DNA of 64,000 bases from positions 1 to 64,000 of the forward strand of contig NZ_LSJS01000302.1 of assembly GCF_001557325.1 (NCBI RefSeq), given 5' to 3'. This document shows positions 19,970 to 28,679 of this stretch, piece by piece (position 1 is the first letter of the stretch; each line of letters opens with the position of its first letter). Below the pieces are notes generated by a model, which saw nothing but the letters and a program-made list of their open reading frames with translations, had not been told where the DNA came from and ran no database searches. This DNA comes from Erythrobacter donghaensis. Its GTDB lineage: Bacteria; Pseudomonadota; Alphaproteobacteria; Sphingomonadales; Sphingomonadaceae. Position numbers and translations under genes: made by a program.

Positions 19970-20608
19970 TTAGAGCAGGCGCTGCTGCTCGGGCCCGTGC
20001 AGGGCTTCGAGCGCGGCGCGCCAGACAGACATGGTGGCGGGCGTCTGGCGTTCAAGGGAGATGCGGTCGATTGTCGCCACCAGCGCCTCGATCGCGGCGA
20101 AGCTGCGTGTCGTGCGGGGGACGAGGTAATCGGCCGCGCCCTCGGGCAGGCTGAGCCCGCGCGCCTCGGCGTGGGCGAGGATCAGATCGGCGGCCAAGGC
20201 ATCATCGGGCGCGCCGATTGCGAGCTGGAGCGAGCCGCCGATGCGCGAGGCAAGATCGGGGAGCGTGATGCGCCAGCCTTCCGGCCCTGCGGCGGCGACC
20301 AGCAGCAGCGCTCCGCCCTCCCGGGTGCCGCCCTGCTGGACGGCGTTCCAGCGGTGGAACAGCGCGGTCTCGTCCATGCCTTGCGCATCGTCGATCACCT
20401 CGAGGGCATCGCCATGCAGCCCCGCCGCCCAGCGCGCGAGCAGGCTCTTGCCCGAGCGTGGCGGACCGGTGAGGACGGCGACGCGGAACGGCCAGCGTTC
20501 CGGGTGCTGGAGCGCCTCGACGACGGCGGCATTGGCCTCCCCCACCACGATCCGCTGCACCGTGCCGCGCGCGGACAGGGGAAGGGCTATCTGGGACGGC
20601 TCGCCCAT
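19970..20608 (-). CDS. hdaA: DnaA regulatory inactivator HdaA
   Basis: HdaA, a DnaA paralogue, binds the DNA polymerase sliding clamp and stimulates ATP hydrolysis by DnaA to block re-initiation. The 212-residue protein has the clamp-binding motif QIALPL at residues 6-11 and a P-loop GPPRSGKS at 48-55. The AAA+ lid region includes DLASRIGGSLQLAIGAPDD. No DNA-binding domain IV is present, as expected. It lies 15 nt after the DUF2066-like gene in the same orientation. Confidence 0.92.
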   Translation of the reverse strand: MGEPSQIALPLSARGTVQRIVVGEANAAVVEALQHPERWPFRVAVLTGPPRSGKSLLARWAAGLHGDALEVIDDAQGMDETALFHRWNAVQQGGTREGGALLLVAAAGPEGWRITLPDLASRIGGSLQLAIGAPDDALAADLILAHAEARGLSLPEGAADYLVPRTTRSFAAIEALVATIDRISLERQTPATMSVWRAALEALHGPEQQRLL

Positions 20609-20623
20609 CGCGGCGCGCAGGCC

Positions 20624-21916
20624 TTAGCGGCTGATGGCGAGCGCGTTCGCCCCGCGCCGCACGTTAAACCCGCGCGCTTCAAGGGCGGCGGCGAGCTCGT
20701 CTAGCGATCCGGCGAAGGCGACGCTCATCACCGAGGTGCCGCCGATCGCGGTGCTGGTGACACCCACCCCGCGCACCCCGCCGGTGGCGCGCACCGCGCC
20801 CAGTGCGGCATCGAAGGCCCCGGCATCGGGGCTCGCGAACTGGACGGTGATGTTGCGCACCGCGGCCTCGCCGGGCTCGATCCCGGTGACGGGCTGGGCC
20901 TCGATCTGCGGCACTTCGCCCGCGGCTGCGGCGGCCGCGGCGGCCTTCCTCGCCTGCGCGGCGCGGCCGATCTCGATCAGGCGCTGGATCGCCGGGTCGA
21001 TCACCCCGCCCGCACCCAGCCTGAGGCTCGGATCGGGGCGGAGCTTGCCCGAGGCCAGTGCGCCGGTGAAGATCTGGTCCATCCGCTCCACCGCCTGCGC
21101 GAGCATCGCGGGGACGGCGTCGGGGCTGTCGGCCTTCAGGGTGAAGCTGTCGAGCGGGCGGCTGTCGGGGCCGTAGCGCGCGGTGAAGGTGCCGGTGACC
21201 GGCCCGCCGGGGAACTGGTGGTCGAGCCGGGCGAAGGCCATCAGCACGTCGGTCGCGCCGTACTGATCGAGGGTCGAGCGCCACCAGCCGCGGCTGTGCC
21301 GCCCGGTCTGGCCGAAATTGACCAGCAGCGAATCGCCCCCGCCGCCCGAGAGGCGCACGTAATCGATCCGGCTCGCGCCCGGGTTGAACTCGGCCCAGGC
21401 GCGCTGCCAGGGGTTGCGCTGTTCGAAGGTGATGTAGGCCCCGCCTACCTCCTGCACCGGGATCAGCAGCAGCGGCGCCGAGCGCGCGGTCTGCTGCGCC
21501 CCGCCGAGATAGCCGCTGGCGCGCTGACGGTCGAACACCACGCCCAATGTGGCGATGTAGCGCCGGGGGCCGAGGCGCTCCTTCTCGATCACGATCGCCG
21601 AGACGAGGCCTTCGAGCTGGCTGTCGGAGAGCTTGGGGCCCTTGAGCTTCTCCCACGCCTTCCTCTGCGCCTCTCGCCAGCCATTGGTGCGCGCGTCCTC
21701 GGCGCTCTTGCCCTGGACGTCGACGTTAATGCCCTTGACCTCGATGTCGGCGCTGGCGGCGGTGGGCGCGATCCCGCGCTCGCCCGCGACCTGCGCGATC
21801 ACGGCAAATCCGCCGCCGAGCAGCGCCAGCATCAGCAGCGCGCCTGCCAGCCAGCGCCGACCGGCGGCGCGGGAGGATGCGGCCACCGGGCCAGGAAGGG
21901 AAAGCGTCGCACGCAT
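20624..21916 (-). CDS. membrane-anchored DUF2066-like protein
   Basis: The 430-residue product has an N-terminal transmembrane or signal segment ([20 protein letters not shown]). The region from about residue 58 ([20 protein letters not shown]) to [18 protein letters not shown] and APLLLIPV resembles DUF2066 proteins. The C-terminus has a repeat-like domain ([20 protein letters not shown]). Position supports this: in many gammaproteobacteria a DUF2066 gene lies between purM and hda. Function is unknown. The family match is from memory and needs a profile search. Confidence 0.6.
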   Translation of the reverse strand: MRATLSLPGPVAASSRAAGRRWLAGALLMLALLGGGFAVIAQVAGERGIAPTAASADIEVKGINVDVQGKSAEDARTNGWREAQRKAWEKLKGPKLSDSQLEGLVSAIVIEKERLGPRRYIATLGVVFDRQRASGYLGGAQQTARSAPLLLIPVQEVGGAYITFEQRNPWQRAWAEFNPGASRIDYVRLSGGGGDSLLVNFGQTGRHSRGWWRSTLDQYGATDVLMAFARLDHQFPGGPVTGTFTARYGPDSRPLDSFTLKADSPDAVPAMLAQAVERMDQIFTGALASGKLRPDPSLRLGAGGVIDPAIQRLIEIGRAAQARKAAAAAAAAGEVPQIEAQPVTGIEPGEAAVRNITVQFASPDAGAFDAALGAVRATGGVRGVGVTSTAIGGTSVMSVAFAGSLDELAAALEARGFNVRRGANALAISR

Positions 21917-21984
21917 GGGGAAAGCCCTGCCCCTTTGCCCAAAGGCGGGTGGAATTCCAAGCGCGAACAGCTATGGCGGCGTGC

Positions 21985-23103
21985 ATGACTTCGGGGACAA
22001 ACGAGAGCAAGCCGCAGGGCTCGGGCTACACCTATGCCGATGCGGGGGTGTCGATCGCGGCGGGCAATGCGCTGGTCAAGGCCATCGCCCCGCTTGCCAA
22101 GGCCACCGCGCGCCCCGGGGCGACGAGCGAGCTGGGCGGGTTCGGCGGGTTCTTCGATCCCAAGGCGGCGGGATATAGTGACCCGCTGCTGGTCGCGGCC
22201 AATGACGGCGTCGGCACCAAGCTCAAGCTCGCGATCGAGCATGACCGGCACGACACGGTCGGGATCGATCTGGTCGCGATGTGCGTCAACGATCTGATCG
22301 TTCAGGGCGCGGAGCCCTTGTTCTTCCTCGACTATTTCGCCACCGGCAAGCTCGAGAGCGGCGTCGCCGAGCGGGTGATCGCCGGGATTGCCGAGGGCTG
22401 CAAGATGGCAGGCTGCGCGCTGATCGGCGGCGAGACGGCGGAGATGCCGGGGATGTATGCGCCCGGAGACTATGACCTCGCCGGCTTCTGCGTCGGCGCG
22501 GTGGAGCGCGGCGAGCAGTTGACGGGCGACAAGGTTGCGCCGGGTGACTTTCTCATCGGCCTCGCTTCAAGCGGCGTCCACTCGAACGGCTACTCGCTGG
22601 TCCGCAGGCTCGCGGCCGACAAGGGCTGGAAGCTGAACCGCCCTGCCCTGTTCGATCAGGAGCAATTGCTGATCGACGCGCTGATCGCGCCGACCCGCAT
22701 CTATGTCGCGAGCCTGCTGCCGCTGATCCGCGAAGGCCGCATCAATGCGCTGGCCCACATCACCGGCGGCGGCCTGCTCGAGAACATCCCGCGCATACTT
22801 CCGCAAGGCGCCCACGCCCATGTCGATGCCGACCTCTGGCCCCAGCCGCGCCTGATGGCCTTCCTGCAGGCGCAGGGGCATATCGAGCCCGAGGAAATGG
22901 CGCGCACCTTCAACTGCGGCGTCGGCATGGTGCTGGCGGTGAGCGAGGCGCATGTTGGCGAGGTCACTGCAAGGCTCGAAGCATCGGGCGAGACGGTCGT
23001 GCCCGTCGGCCGGATCGCAGCGGGCGAGAAGGGCTGCACCGTGCGCGGTTCGGTCGAGACCTGGTCCGCCAAGAGCGATTGGAGCGCCACGCACCTTGGC
23101 TGA
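21985..23103 (+). CDS. purM: phosphoribosylformylglycinamidine cyclo-ligase (AIR synthetase)
   Basis: PurM makes aminoimidazole ribotide in purine synthesis. About 372 residues begin before the family N-terminus [14 protein letters not shown] and include [20 protein letters not shown] and [19 protein letters not shown] 21985 or ATG 21973 may be used; no ribosome site decides. It is divergent from the DUF2066-like gene and overlaps purN by 8 nt, an operon pair of successive purine enzymes. Confidence 0.96.
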   Translation: MTSGTNESKPQGSGYTYADAGVSIAAGNALVKAIAPLAKATARPGATSELGGFGGFFDPKAAGYSDPLLVAANDGVGTKLKLAIEHDRHDTVGIDLVAMCVNDLIVQGAEPLFFLDYFATGKLESGVAERVIAGIAEGCKMAGCALIGGETAEMPGMYAPGDYDLAGFCVGAVERGEQLTGDKVAPGDFLIGLASSGVHSNGYSLVRRLAADKGWKLNRPALFDQEQLLIDALIAPTRIYVASLLPLIREGRINALAHITGGGLLENIPRILPQGAHAHVDADLWPQPRLMAFLQAQGHIEPEEMARTFNCGVGMVLAVSEAHVGEVTARLEASGETVVPVGRIAAGEKGCTVRGSVETWSAKSDWSATHLG

Positions 23104-24061
23104 GAAAGCCAGAATCGCCGTCCTCATCTCCGGCGCGGGCACCAACATGGCCGCGCTGGTCTATGCCAGCCGCGTGGCGGAGTGCCCCTACGAGGTGGTG
23201 CTGGTCGCCTCGAACAATTCCGAAGCTGAAGGTCTTGCGCTGGCCAAGGCCGAGGGCATCCCGATCTTCGCCCTGCCCCACAAGGGGCTGACCCGCGCCG
23301 ATCACGACGCGGCGATGGAGGCCGCCGTGCTGGAAGCAGGCGCGGACCATATCGTGCTCGCGGGCTACATGCGCATCCTCTCGGACGGGTTCGTGGAGCG
23401 CTGGGCGGGGCGGATGCTCAACATTCACCCCTCGCTGCTGCCCAAGTACAAGGGCCTCGACACCCATGCGCGCGCCATCGAGGCGGGCGACAGCCATGCT
23501 GGCACCAGTGTCCATCTGGTGACGCCCGAACTCGACGCGGGCGAGGTGCTGGCCCAGATCGCGGTGCCGATCACGCCCGATGACACCCCGGAGAGCCTCG
23601 CCGCGCGCGTCAAATTCGCCGAGCACCAGCTCTACCCGCGTGCCGTCGCCGACTATGTCAGCCGCTGGCGCGATCCGGCGGCGCTGCTGGCGCGGGTGCG
23701 CGCGCTTGCGCTCGCCCTGCCCGAAACCGACGAGCGCGAGAGCCACGGCAGCCCTGGCTTCCGCGTTGGCGGCGACAAGTCCGGCAAGTTTTTCGCCTAT
23801 TTCGCCGACCAGCACCACGGCACGGAACATATCGCCCTGCTGGTGCGCACTGGCGGCATGGACGAGTTGCTGAGCCTCGTGGAAGATCAGCCAGAGGTCT
23901 ATTTCAAGCCCGCCTATTACGGCGCGAGCGGGTGGGTGGGGATCATCCTCAACCGCCCCGGCGTCGATTGGGACGCCGTGGCCGAATGGCTGGAGCGCAG
24001 CTGGCGCGGCGCCGCGCCCAAGCGGCTGACGCGGCTGATCGACGTGGCGGAGGAATTCTGA
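23096..24061 (+). CDS. purN: phosphoribosylglycinamide formyltransferase fused to an MmcQ/YjbR domain
   Basis: PurN transfers a formyl group from 10-formyl-THF to GAR. The product is 321 residues, well above the usual 190-220. Residues 1-192 are PurN: ISGAGTNM at 11-18, the catalytic [12 protein letters not shown] (Asn109, His111), and Asp147 in ELDAGEVL. Residues about 199-312 (from nt 23690) resemble MmcQ/YjbR proteins: [20 protein letters not shown], then [35 protein letters not shown] and a final [16 protein letters not shown] 23096 lies inside purM (8 nt overlap). The frame is continuous across the junction, so this is a fusion rather than adjacent genes. The role of the added domain is unknown. 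Confidence 0.9.
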   Translation: MAEKARIAVLISGAGTNMAALVYASRVAECPYEVVLVASNNSEAEGLALAKAEGIPIFALPHKGLTRADHDAAMEAAVLEAGADHIVLAGYMRILSDGFVERWAGRMLNIHPSLLPKYKGLDTHARAIEAGDSHAGTSVHLVTPELDAGEVLAQIAVPITPDDTPESLAARVKFAEHQLYPRAVADYVSRWRDPAALLARVRALALALPETDERESHGSPGFRVGGDKSGKFFAYFADQHHGTEHIALLVRTGGMDELLSLVEDQPEVYFKPAYYGASGWVGIILNRPGVDWDAVAEWLERSWRGAAPKRLTRLIDVAEEF

Positions 24062-25269
24062 TGGCCGCGCCGGTGCGCGATCACCTGCTCGCCCGCGGCC
24101 CGCTTGCCGAGCGCGCCAATGCCTTCCTCGGCAAGGCGTGGGAGCGCGGCTGGCTGCCCCCGCCCGCGCTCGACCCGGAGGCGCTGTGGGCGCTCGCCGC
24201 CAAGCCCTACGGCGCGCGCGCCGAGGCGGCGGAGCATGGCGGGCGCGCGCCCGAGGGCGTCGCCGATTTCCGCGAGCGGCTCGCGCGGCTCGTCGCCAGC
24301 ATCGCGGCGCAAGCCGATCTCAACCCGCTCGGGCGCGCGATGGCCTGGGGGCAGTTGTCGCGCGCGGTGAAGAACCGGCTCGCCTTCGGCAACCTGTGGC
24401 TGGAGCGGCCCGAGCTGCTCGAGACGCCCCTCGCCCCGCCGATCATCGTCATCGGCCATATGCGCTCCGGCACCACCCGCATCCACACCCTGCTCGCCGC
24501 CGATCCGGCGCACGCGCACACCCGCTATTGCGACGCCTATCATCCCGTCCCCGGCAAGCTGGGCATGAACCGCGTCAAGGCCGCGCTGGAGCTCGCGATG
24601 CTCGGCCTGCTCAATCCGTGGATGCAGTCGATTCATCCGATGGCCCCTGCTGCGGTCGAGGAAGAACTGGCGTGGATTTCGGCCGCGCTCCACCATTCGA
24701 TCTACGAGAGCCAGTGGCACATCCCGGCCTTTTCGGCGTGGAGCGAGGCGCGTGATCCTGCGCCGATCTACCGCGAATTCCGGCGCATTCTCCAGACCGA
24801 CGCGGCGCACCGGGGGATCGCCGACAAGCCCCGCGTGCTGAAAGTCCCCGCCTTCGCCGAGGACCTGTCGACCCTGCTCGACCTGTTCCCCGAAGCCCGC
24901 CTCGTCATCGCCGAGCGTGAGCACGAGGCGGTGCTCCGAAGCGCGATCAGCCTCGCGGCCAATCAGATGGCGATGCAATCGGACAGCTGCTGCCTCGATG
25001 CGATCGAGGCCCGCTGGCGGCACAAGATTGCCTTGCGCGAAGCGCGCATGGCCGAGGCGCTGGCGAGCTGGCAGGGACCGGTTGCGCGCGCCTGCTTCGA
25101 TGCGCTGAACGCGGACTGGGAGGCGGCGATCACCGGCATCTACGCCGACCTCGGCCTCACCCTCACCCCTGAGGCCCGCGCGGCGATGCACAAGGTCATG
25201 GCCGCCAGCGAAGACGGCCACCACCGCGCGCATGCGGCGCAACTGGCGCGCTTCGCAGAAGCCGGATAG
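24061..25269 (+). CDS. sulfotransferase family protein
   Basis: The 402-residue product has a P-loop-like 5'-phosphosulfate site GHMRSGTT at residues 132-139, then a conserved HAHTRYCDAYHPVPGKL. The later LKVPAFAEDLSTLLDLFPEA and LVIAEREHEAVLRSAISL match the 3'-phosphate region of bacterial Sulfotransfer_3 proteins. These enzymes move sulfate from PAPS to a small molecule, lipid or glycan; the acceptor is unknown. The ATG overlaps the purN stop by one nt (TGATG), so it is coupled to purine genes without an obvious metabolic link, apart from PAPS being an adenine nucleotide. Confidence 0.8.
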   Translation: MAAPVRDHLLARGPLAERANAFLGKAWERGWLPPPALDPEALWALAAKPYGARAEAAEHGGRAPEGVADFRERLARLVASIAAQADLNPLGRAMAWGQLSRAVKNRLAFGNLWLERPELLETPLAPPIIVIGHMRSGTTRIHTLLAADPAHAHTRYCDAYHPVPGKLGMNRVKAALELAMLGLLNPWMQSIHPMAPAAVEEELAWISAALHHSIYESQWHIPAFSAWSEARDPAPIYREFRRILQTDAAHRGIADKPRVLKVPAFAEDLSTLLDLFPEARLVIAEREHEAVLRSAISLAANQMAMQSDSCCLDAIEARWRHKIALREARMAEALASWQGPVARACFDALNADWEAAITGIYADLGLTLTPEARAAMHKVMAASEDGHHRAHAAQLARFAEAG

Positions 25270-25270
25270 C

Positions 25271-25301
25271 AAAAGGGCCGCCCCTTGCGGGACGGCCCCT
25301 T
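25271..25301. terminator. bidirectional terminator between sulfotransferase and ndk genes
   Basis: AAAAGGGCCGCCCC, loop TTGC, GGGACGGCCCCTT form a hairpin between convergent genes, with A and T runs that allow use in both directions. Confidence 0.75.
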
Positions 25302-25323
25302 GCCTGTCGTTCTGTCCGAGGAC

Positions 25324-25746
25324 TTAGCCGACGATTTCTTCCGGCTTGAAGAAGAAGGCGATCTCGATCGCGGCGTTTTCTTCCGAATCCGAACCGTGGA
25401 CGGTGTTCTCGCCGATCGAGAGCGCCAGTTCCTTGCGGATCGTGCCGGGCTCGGCGTTCTCGGGGTTGGTCGCGCCCATGATGTCGCGGTTGCGGGTCAC
25501 GGCGTCCTCGCCCTCGAGCACCTGCACCACCACCGGCTCGCTCATCATGAATTCGACGAGTTCGCCGAAGAAGGGGCGTTCCTTGTGGACCGCGTAGAAG
25601 CCTTCGGCCTGTTCGCGGGTCATGTGGATGCGCTTGCTCGCGACGACGCGCAGGCCGGCCTCTTCCAGCATCTTGGTGACCGCACCGGTGAGGTTGCGGC
25701 GGGTGGCGTCGGGCTTGATGATCGAGAAGGTGCGGGTGACCGCCAT
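25324..25746 (-). CDS. ndk: nucleoside diphosphate kinase
   Basis: NDK transfers phosphate from ATP to nucleoside diphosphates through a phosphohistidine. The 140-residue protein is normal length, with the active site NTVHGSDS, and the conserved TFSIIKPDA near the N-terminus. It is monocistronic, between a lipoprotein gene and the bidirectional terminator. Confidence 0.98.
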   Translation of the reverse strand: MAVTRTFSIIKPDATRRNLTGAVTKMLEEAGLRVVASKRIHMTREQAEGFYAVHKERPFFGELVEFMMSEPVVVQVLEGEDAVTRNRDIMGATNPENAEPGTIRKELALSIGENTVHGSDSEENAAIEIAFFFKPEEIVG

Positions 25747-25883
25747 GCTATGCTCCTGTGAACGCTTATTCGTTGTGGGGGATCTTTGGCCGCGCCCCTA
25801 GTTGCTGCGCTGCAAAATGGCAAGCGTGCGCGCGCCCATCTGCGGCGTGGCCGCACGAGCTGGATCAGCGCGTAGGTAGCGGC

Positions 25884-26399
25884 TCAGCCGCCCTTCTTGG
25901 TGGCGATGATGATCTGGCCTGTGCTTGCCCCGCCGCCCTCGTCCGGGCTGGCGGTGACCGATATGGTCGCGCTGTCCGCCTTGCGCTCGCCCGCTACCAT
26001 CTGGGTGCCGTTGGTGTTCATCTCGAGCTGGATGTCGAACCCGGCCGCCTTGGCCGCGTCGCGGTAATGGGCGACGACCTTGTCGGCGGGGGCTTCGGCC
26101 TCGAAGGTGATCATCGTCCCCTGCCCGTCGGGCTGGTTGACCACTGCATTGTTGACGACCTTGGACCCGGGGAACAGCGTGAAGCCGTCGGGCAGGCTGA
26201 CCGGCACATTCGCGCCGGCCCGCAAGGAGGCCTCGCCATCCTCGTCCGTGATGGTCATGCTGGTCTCGCCGGTTTCCTTGTCGATGGTGTATTCGGCATC
26301 CTTGCCGTCCTCGGTCTTGAATTCGCCCGAGGTTTCCGATCCGCACGCCGCCAGCAACAGCGCTGCGCCGGTTGCCATCACAAGTGCCGCCTGTTTCAT
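25884..26399 (-). CDS. lipoprotein of unknown function
   Basis: The 171-residue product has a lipobox LLAAC (Cys at residue 19) after a short signal peptide, so it should be a lipid-anchored envelope protein. The mature chain is acidic near the N-terminus (TEDGKDAEYTIDKETGETSM) and continues with VSLPDGFTLFPGSKVVNN and a helical VVAHYRDAAKAAGFDIQLEM segment. A similar layout occurs in unnamed proteobacterial lipoproteins; no function is known to me. About 64 nt separate it from holC. Confidence 0.75.
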   Translation of the reverse strand: MKQAALVMATGAALLLAACGSETSGEFKTEDGKDAEYTIDKETGETSMTITDEDGEASLRAGANVPVSLPDGFTLFPGSKVVNNAVVNQPDGQGTMITFEAEAPADKVVAHYRDAAKAAGFDIQLEMNTNGTQMVAGERKADSATISVTASPDEGGGASTGQIIIATKKGG

Positions 26400-26462
26400 C
26401 GCCTGTTCCCCCTTCTCAGTGCACTCCGGAGGATCACCTATCGCGGGCGCTGGCGCAAGCCC

Positions 26463-26897
26463 TCAACCCTTCTTGACCCAGCGCCCCGCCTCCTGCGCGA
26501 AATAGGCGCGCTCCAGCCCCTCGCGCCCGTCGACCGCGCGCCATGCCTGCCGCGCTGCGGGGGCAAGATCGGGGGGGAAGAGCAGGAACACCCGGGCAAA
26601 GCCCTCGGTATCGCGGTAAGTGCCGTCGGCAAGGATCACGTGGCTCGCGCCGTTGAGAGGGGCCGGTTCGGCAGAGAGCAGCACAGGCTGGCGATCGGAG
26701 CCGGGGCCATCGGCCTCCCCGTTCGCCAGAAAACTCTCCGGCCCCGCATCCCATAGCGCGCGGGCGATGGCGGCGCGCTGTTCGGCATCGGCGGCGACCA
26801 CCAGCACCCGCTCGCCCTCACCCAGCACGCGCCGGGCGATCAGCGCGACGACCTTCTCGACCGGATCATCGGTGACCTGCCAGAAATCGAGTTTCAT
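26463..26897 (-). CDS. holC: DNA polymerase III chi subunit
   Basis: Chi links the clamp loader to single-strand DNA-binding protein. The 144 residues start [20 protein letters not shown], and the middle contains [20 protein letters not shown] and [20 protein letters not shown], the family pattern. The ATG overlaps the DUF2256 gene stop by 4 nt. Gene order pepA-(DUF2256)-holC preserves the pepA-holC neighbourhood known in other proteobacteria. Confidence 0.9.
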   Translation of the reverse strand: MKLDFWQVTDDPVEKVVALIARRVLGEGERVLVVAADAEQRAAIARALWDAGPESFLANGEADGPGSDRQPVLLSAEPAPLNGASHVILADGTYRDTEGFARVFLLFPPDLAPAARQAWRAVDGREGLERAYFAQEAGRWVKKG

Positions 26898-27082
26898 GAG
26901 CGGAGTCCTTGTCGCCCTACCGGTTCGCTACCTGTGGGCGGCGACTTCGTCCTGCGGCAGCGGTCGGAACAATATTTCACATTGTCCCAGTCCCGCTCCC
27001 ACTTCTTGCGCCATGCGAAGGGCAGCCCGCAGGCAAGGCAGGTCTTGGTGGGCAAATCGGATTTACGCCTCATTCTCGGCAT
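26894..27082 (-). CDS. DUF2256 small zinc-finger-like protein
   Basis: The 62-residue protein has two CxxC-type pairs (CLACGLPF and CSDRCRR) with KWERDW between them, the DUF2256 pattern. It probably binds zinc. It lies 12 nt after pepA and overlaps holC by 4 nt. ATG 27082 is used; ATG 27073 is also possible. Function is unknown. Confidence 0.8.
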   Translation of the reverse strand: MPRMRRKSDLPTKTCLACGLPFAWRKKWERDWDNVKYCSDRCRRTKSPPTGSEPVGRQGLRS

Positions 27083-27094
27083 GAGGCGCTCACA

Positions 27095-28555
27095 CTAGCC
27101 TTCGACCACATCCCGCACGAACTGGTCGATGAGGCGCACGCCGTAGCCGGTTGCGCCCTTCTCCCAGGTGTGGCCGGGCTTCTGCGACCACACCATCCCC
27201 GCGATGTCGAGGTGCGCCCAGGGGGTGCCCTCCTTGATGAAGCGCTGGAGGAATTGCGCGGCGGTGATCGAGCCGGCCTCGCGGGGCCCCACGTTCTTGA
27301 TGTCGGCGACGGGCGAATCGATCAGCTTGTCGTAATTGGCCCCGAGCGGCATGCGCCACAGCTTGTCGCCGCTGGCGAGGCCTGCTGCCGAAAGCTGCGC
27401 GGCCAGCGTGTCGTCATTGGCGAACATCCCGCCATATTCGTTGCCGAGGCTGATGATCATCGCCCCGGTCAGCGTGGCGAGGTCGACGATCCGCGCGGGC
27501 GCATATTGCTCCTGCGCCCAGTGCAGCGCGTCGCACAGCACCAGCCGGCCTTCCGCATCGGTGTTGAGCACCTCGACCGTCTGGCCGCTCATGGTGGTGA
27601 CGATGTCGCCCGGGCGCTGCGCGGCGGCATCGGGCATGTTCTCGACGAGGCCCATGACGCCGATCACGTTGGCCTTGGCCTTGCGCGAGGCGAGCGCCAG
27701 CATCGCGCCGGCGACCGCGCCTGCCCCGCCCATGTCCCACTTCATGTCCTCCATCCCCGGCGGCGGCTTCAGCGAGATGCCGCCGGTGTCGAAGGTGACG
27801 CCCTTGCCGACGAAGACCGTGGGCTTCTCGCCGTCCGCACCGCCGTTCCAGCGGATCGCGAGGAGCTGCGATTCGCGCGCCGAGCCCTGCCCGACCCCGA
27901 TCAGCGCGCCCATGCCGAGCGCCTTCATCTCTGCCTCGCCGAGCACGGTGATCTCGACCCCGGTGCCTTCGAAGGCCTCGCGGCAGGCGGCGACGAAGCT
28001 TTCGGGGTAGATGATGTTGGCGGGCTCGGTGACGAGGCCGCGGGTGAACTCCACCCCCTTGGCGAGCGCCGCCTCGCGCTCCCATGCATCGGCGGTGCCC
28101 TCGGGGGCGTTCACCACGTGAACCTCCGCCAGCGAGGGGCGCTTGTCGGCGGCAAGGCGCGTGCGGTAGGCGTCGTGGCGCCAGGCGCGCAGGCGCAGGC
28201 CGAGCAGCACGGCAGCGGCCTGATCGGCGGTGAGGCCCGCGCCGCCGAGGTCGAGCACCATCGCGCTCTCGCCCGAGACGAGATACTTGGCGGTCAGCGC
28301 CGCGCCCGCCCGCTCGCAGTGGTGGCGGCGGTCGGCCGAGGCGGCCTCGCCCAGCCCGGCGATGGCGATGCGCCTGACCGCACCATCGACGCTCGCGAAA
28401 CCCTCGAACACCTGGCCCGCGCGGCCCGAGAAGCGGCTCGCCGCCGCGCCCTCGACCAGCGCCGGATCGAGCCCGGCCAGCGCCTGCCCCTGGTTCACCA
28501 CCCGCGCGTGCAAGCGGATGTCGGCGGGCGGGGCGGCGGTGAGATGAATCTGCAT
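27095..28555 (-). CDS. pepA: leucyl aminopeptidase (M17)
   Basis: A two-metal aminopeptidase of 486 residues, normal for the family. The signature NTDAEGRLVL is present, with metal ligands in VGKGVTFDTGG and the KWDMGGAGAV region. In E. coli PepA also binds DNA in Xer recombination and carAB control; that role is not demonstrated here. ATG 28555 matches the family N-terminus. The gene diverges from lptD across about 124 bp. Confidence 0.95.
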   Translation of the reverse strand: MQIHLTAAPPADIRLHARVVNQGQALAGLDPALVEGAAASRFSGRAGQVFEGFASVDGAVRRIAIAGLGEAASADRRHHCERAGAALTAKYLVSGESAMVLDLGGAGLTADQAAAVLLGLRLRAWRHDAYRTRLAADKRPSLAEVHVVNAPEGTADAWEREAALAKGVEFTRGLVTEPANIIYPESFVAACREAFEGTGVEITVLGEAEMKALGMGALIGVGQGSARESQLLAIRWNGGADGEKPTVFVGKGVTFDTGGISLKPPPGMEDMKWDMGGAGAVAGAMLALASRKAKANVIGVMGLVENMPDAAAQRPGDIVTTMSGQTVEVLNTDAEGRLVLCDALHWAQEQYAPARIVDLATLTGAMIISLGNEYGGMFANDDTLAAQLSAAGLASGDKLWRMPLGANYDKLIDSPVADIKNVGPREAGSITAAQFLQRFIKEGTPWAHLDIAGMVWSQKPGHTWEKGATGYGVRLIDQFVRDVVEG

Positions 28556-28679
28556 GGATACTCCGAAGAACACTGGAAAAGCCGGGGCTGACAGGGCGCT
28601 TGCCCCCTGCGACAGGCCGCGCGCGGGCCCTGCGCAATGGCGATTGCGATTAAGCGCGAGCGGTGCAATAGGCAAGGCC

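Noticed and set aside
28109..28123. GTTCACCACGTGAAC inside pepA as a second parS
   Set aside because: It has an odd-length centre and lacks the TTTCACGTGAAA core, and it lies within conserved codons, so it is a chance palindrome.
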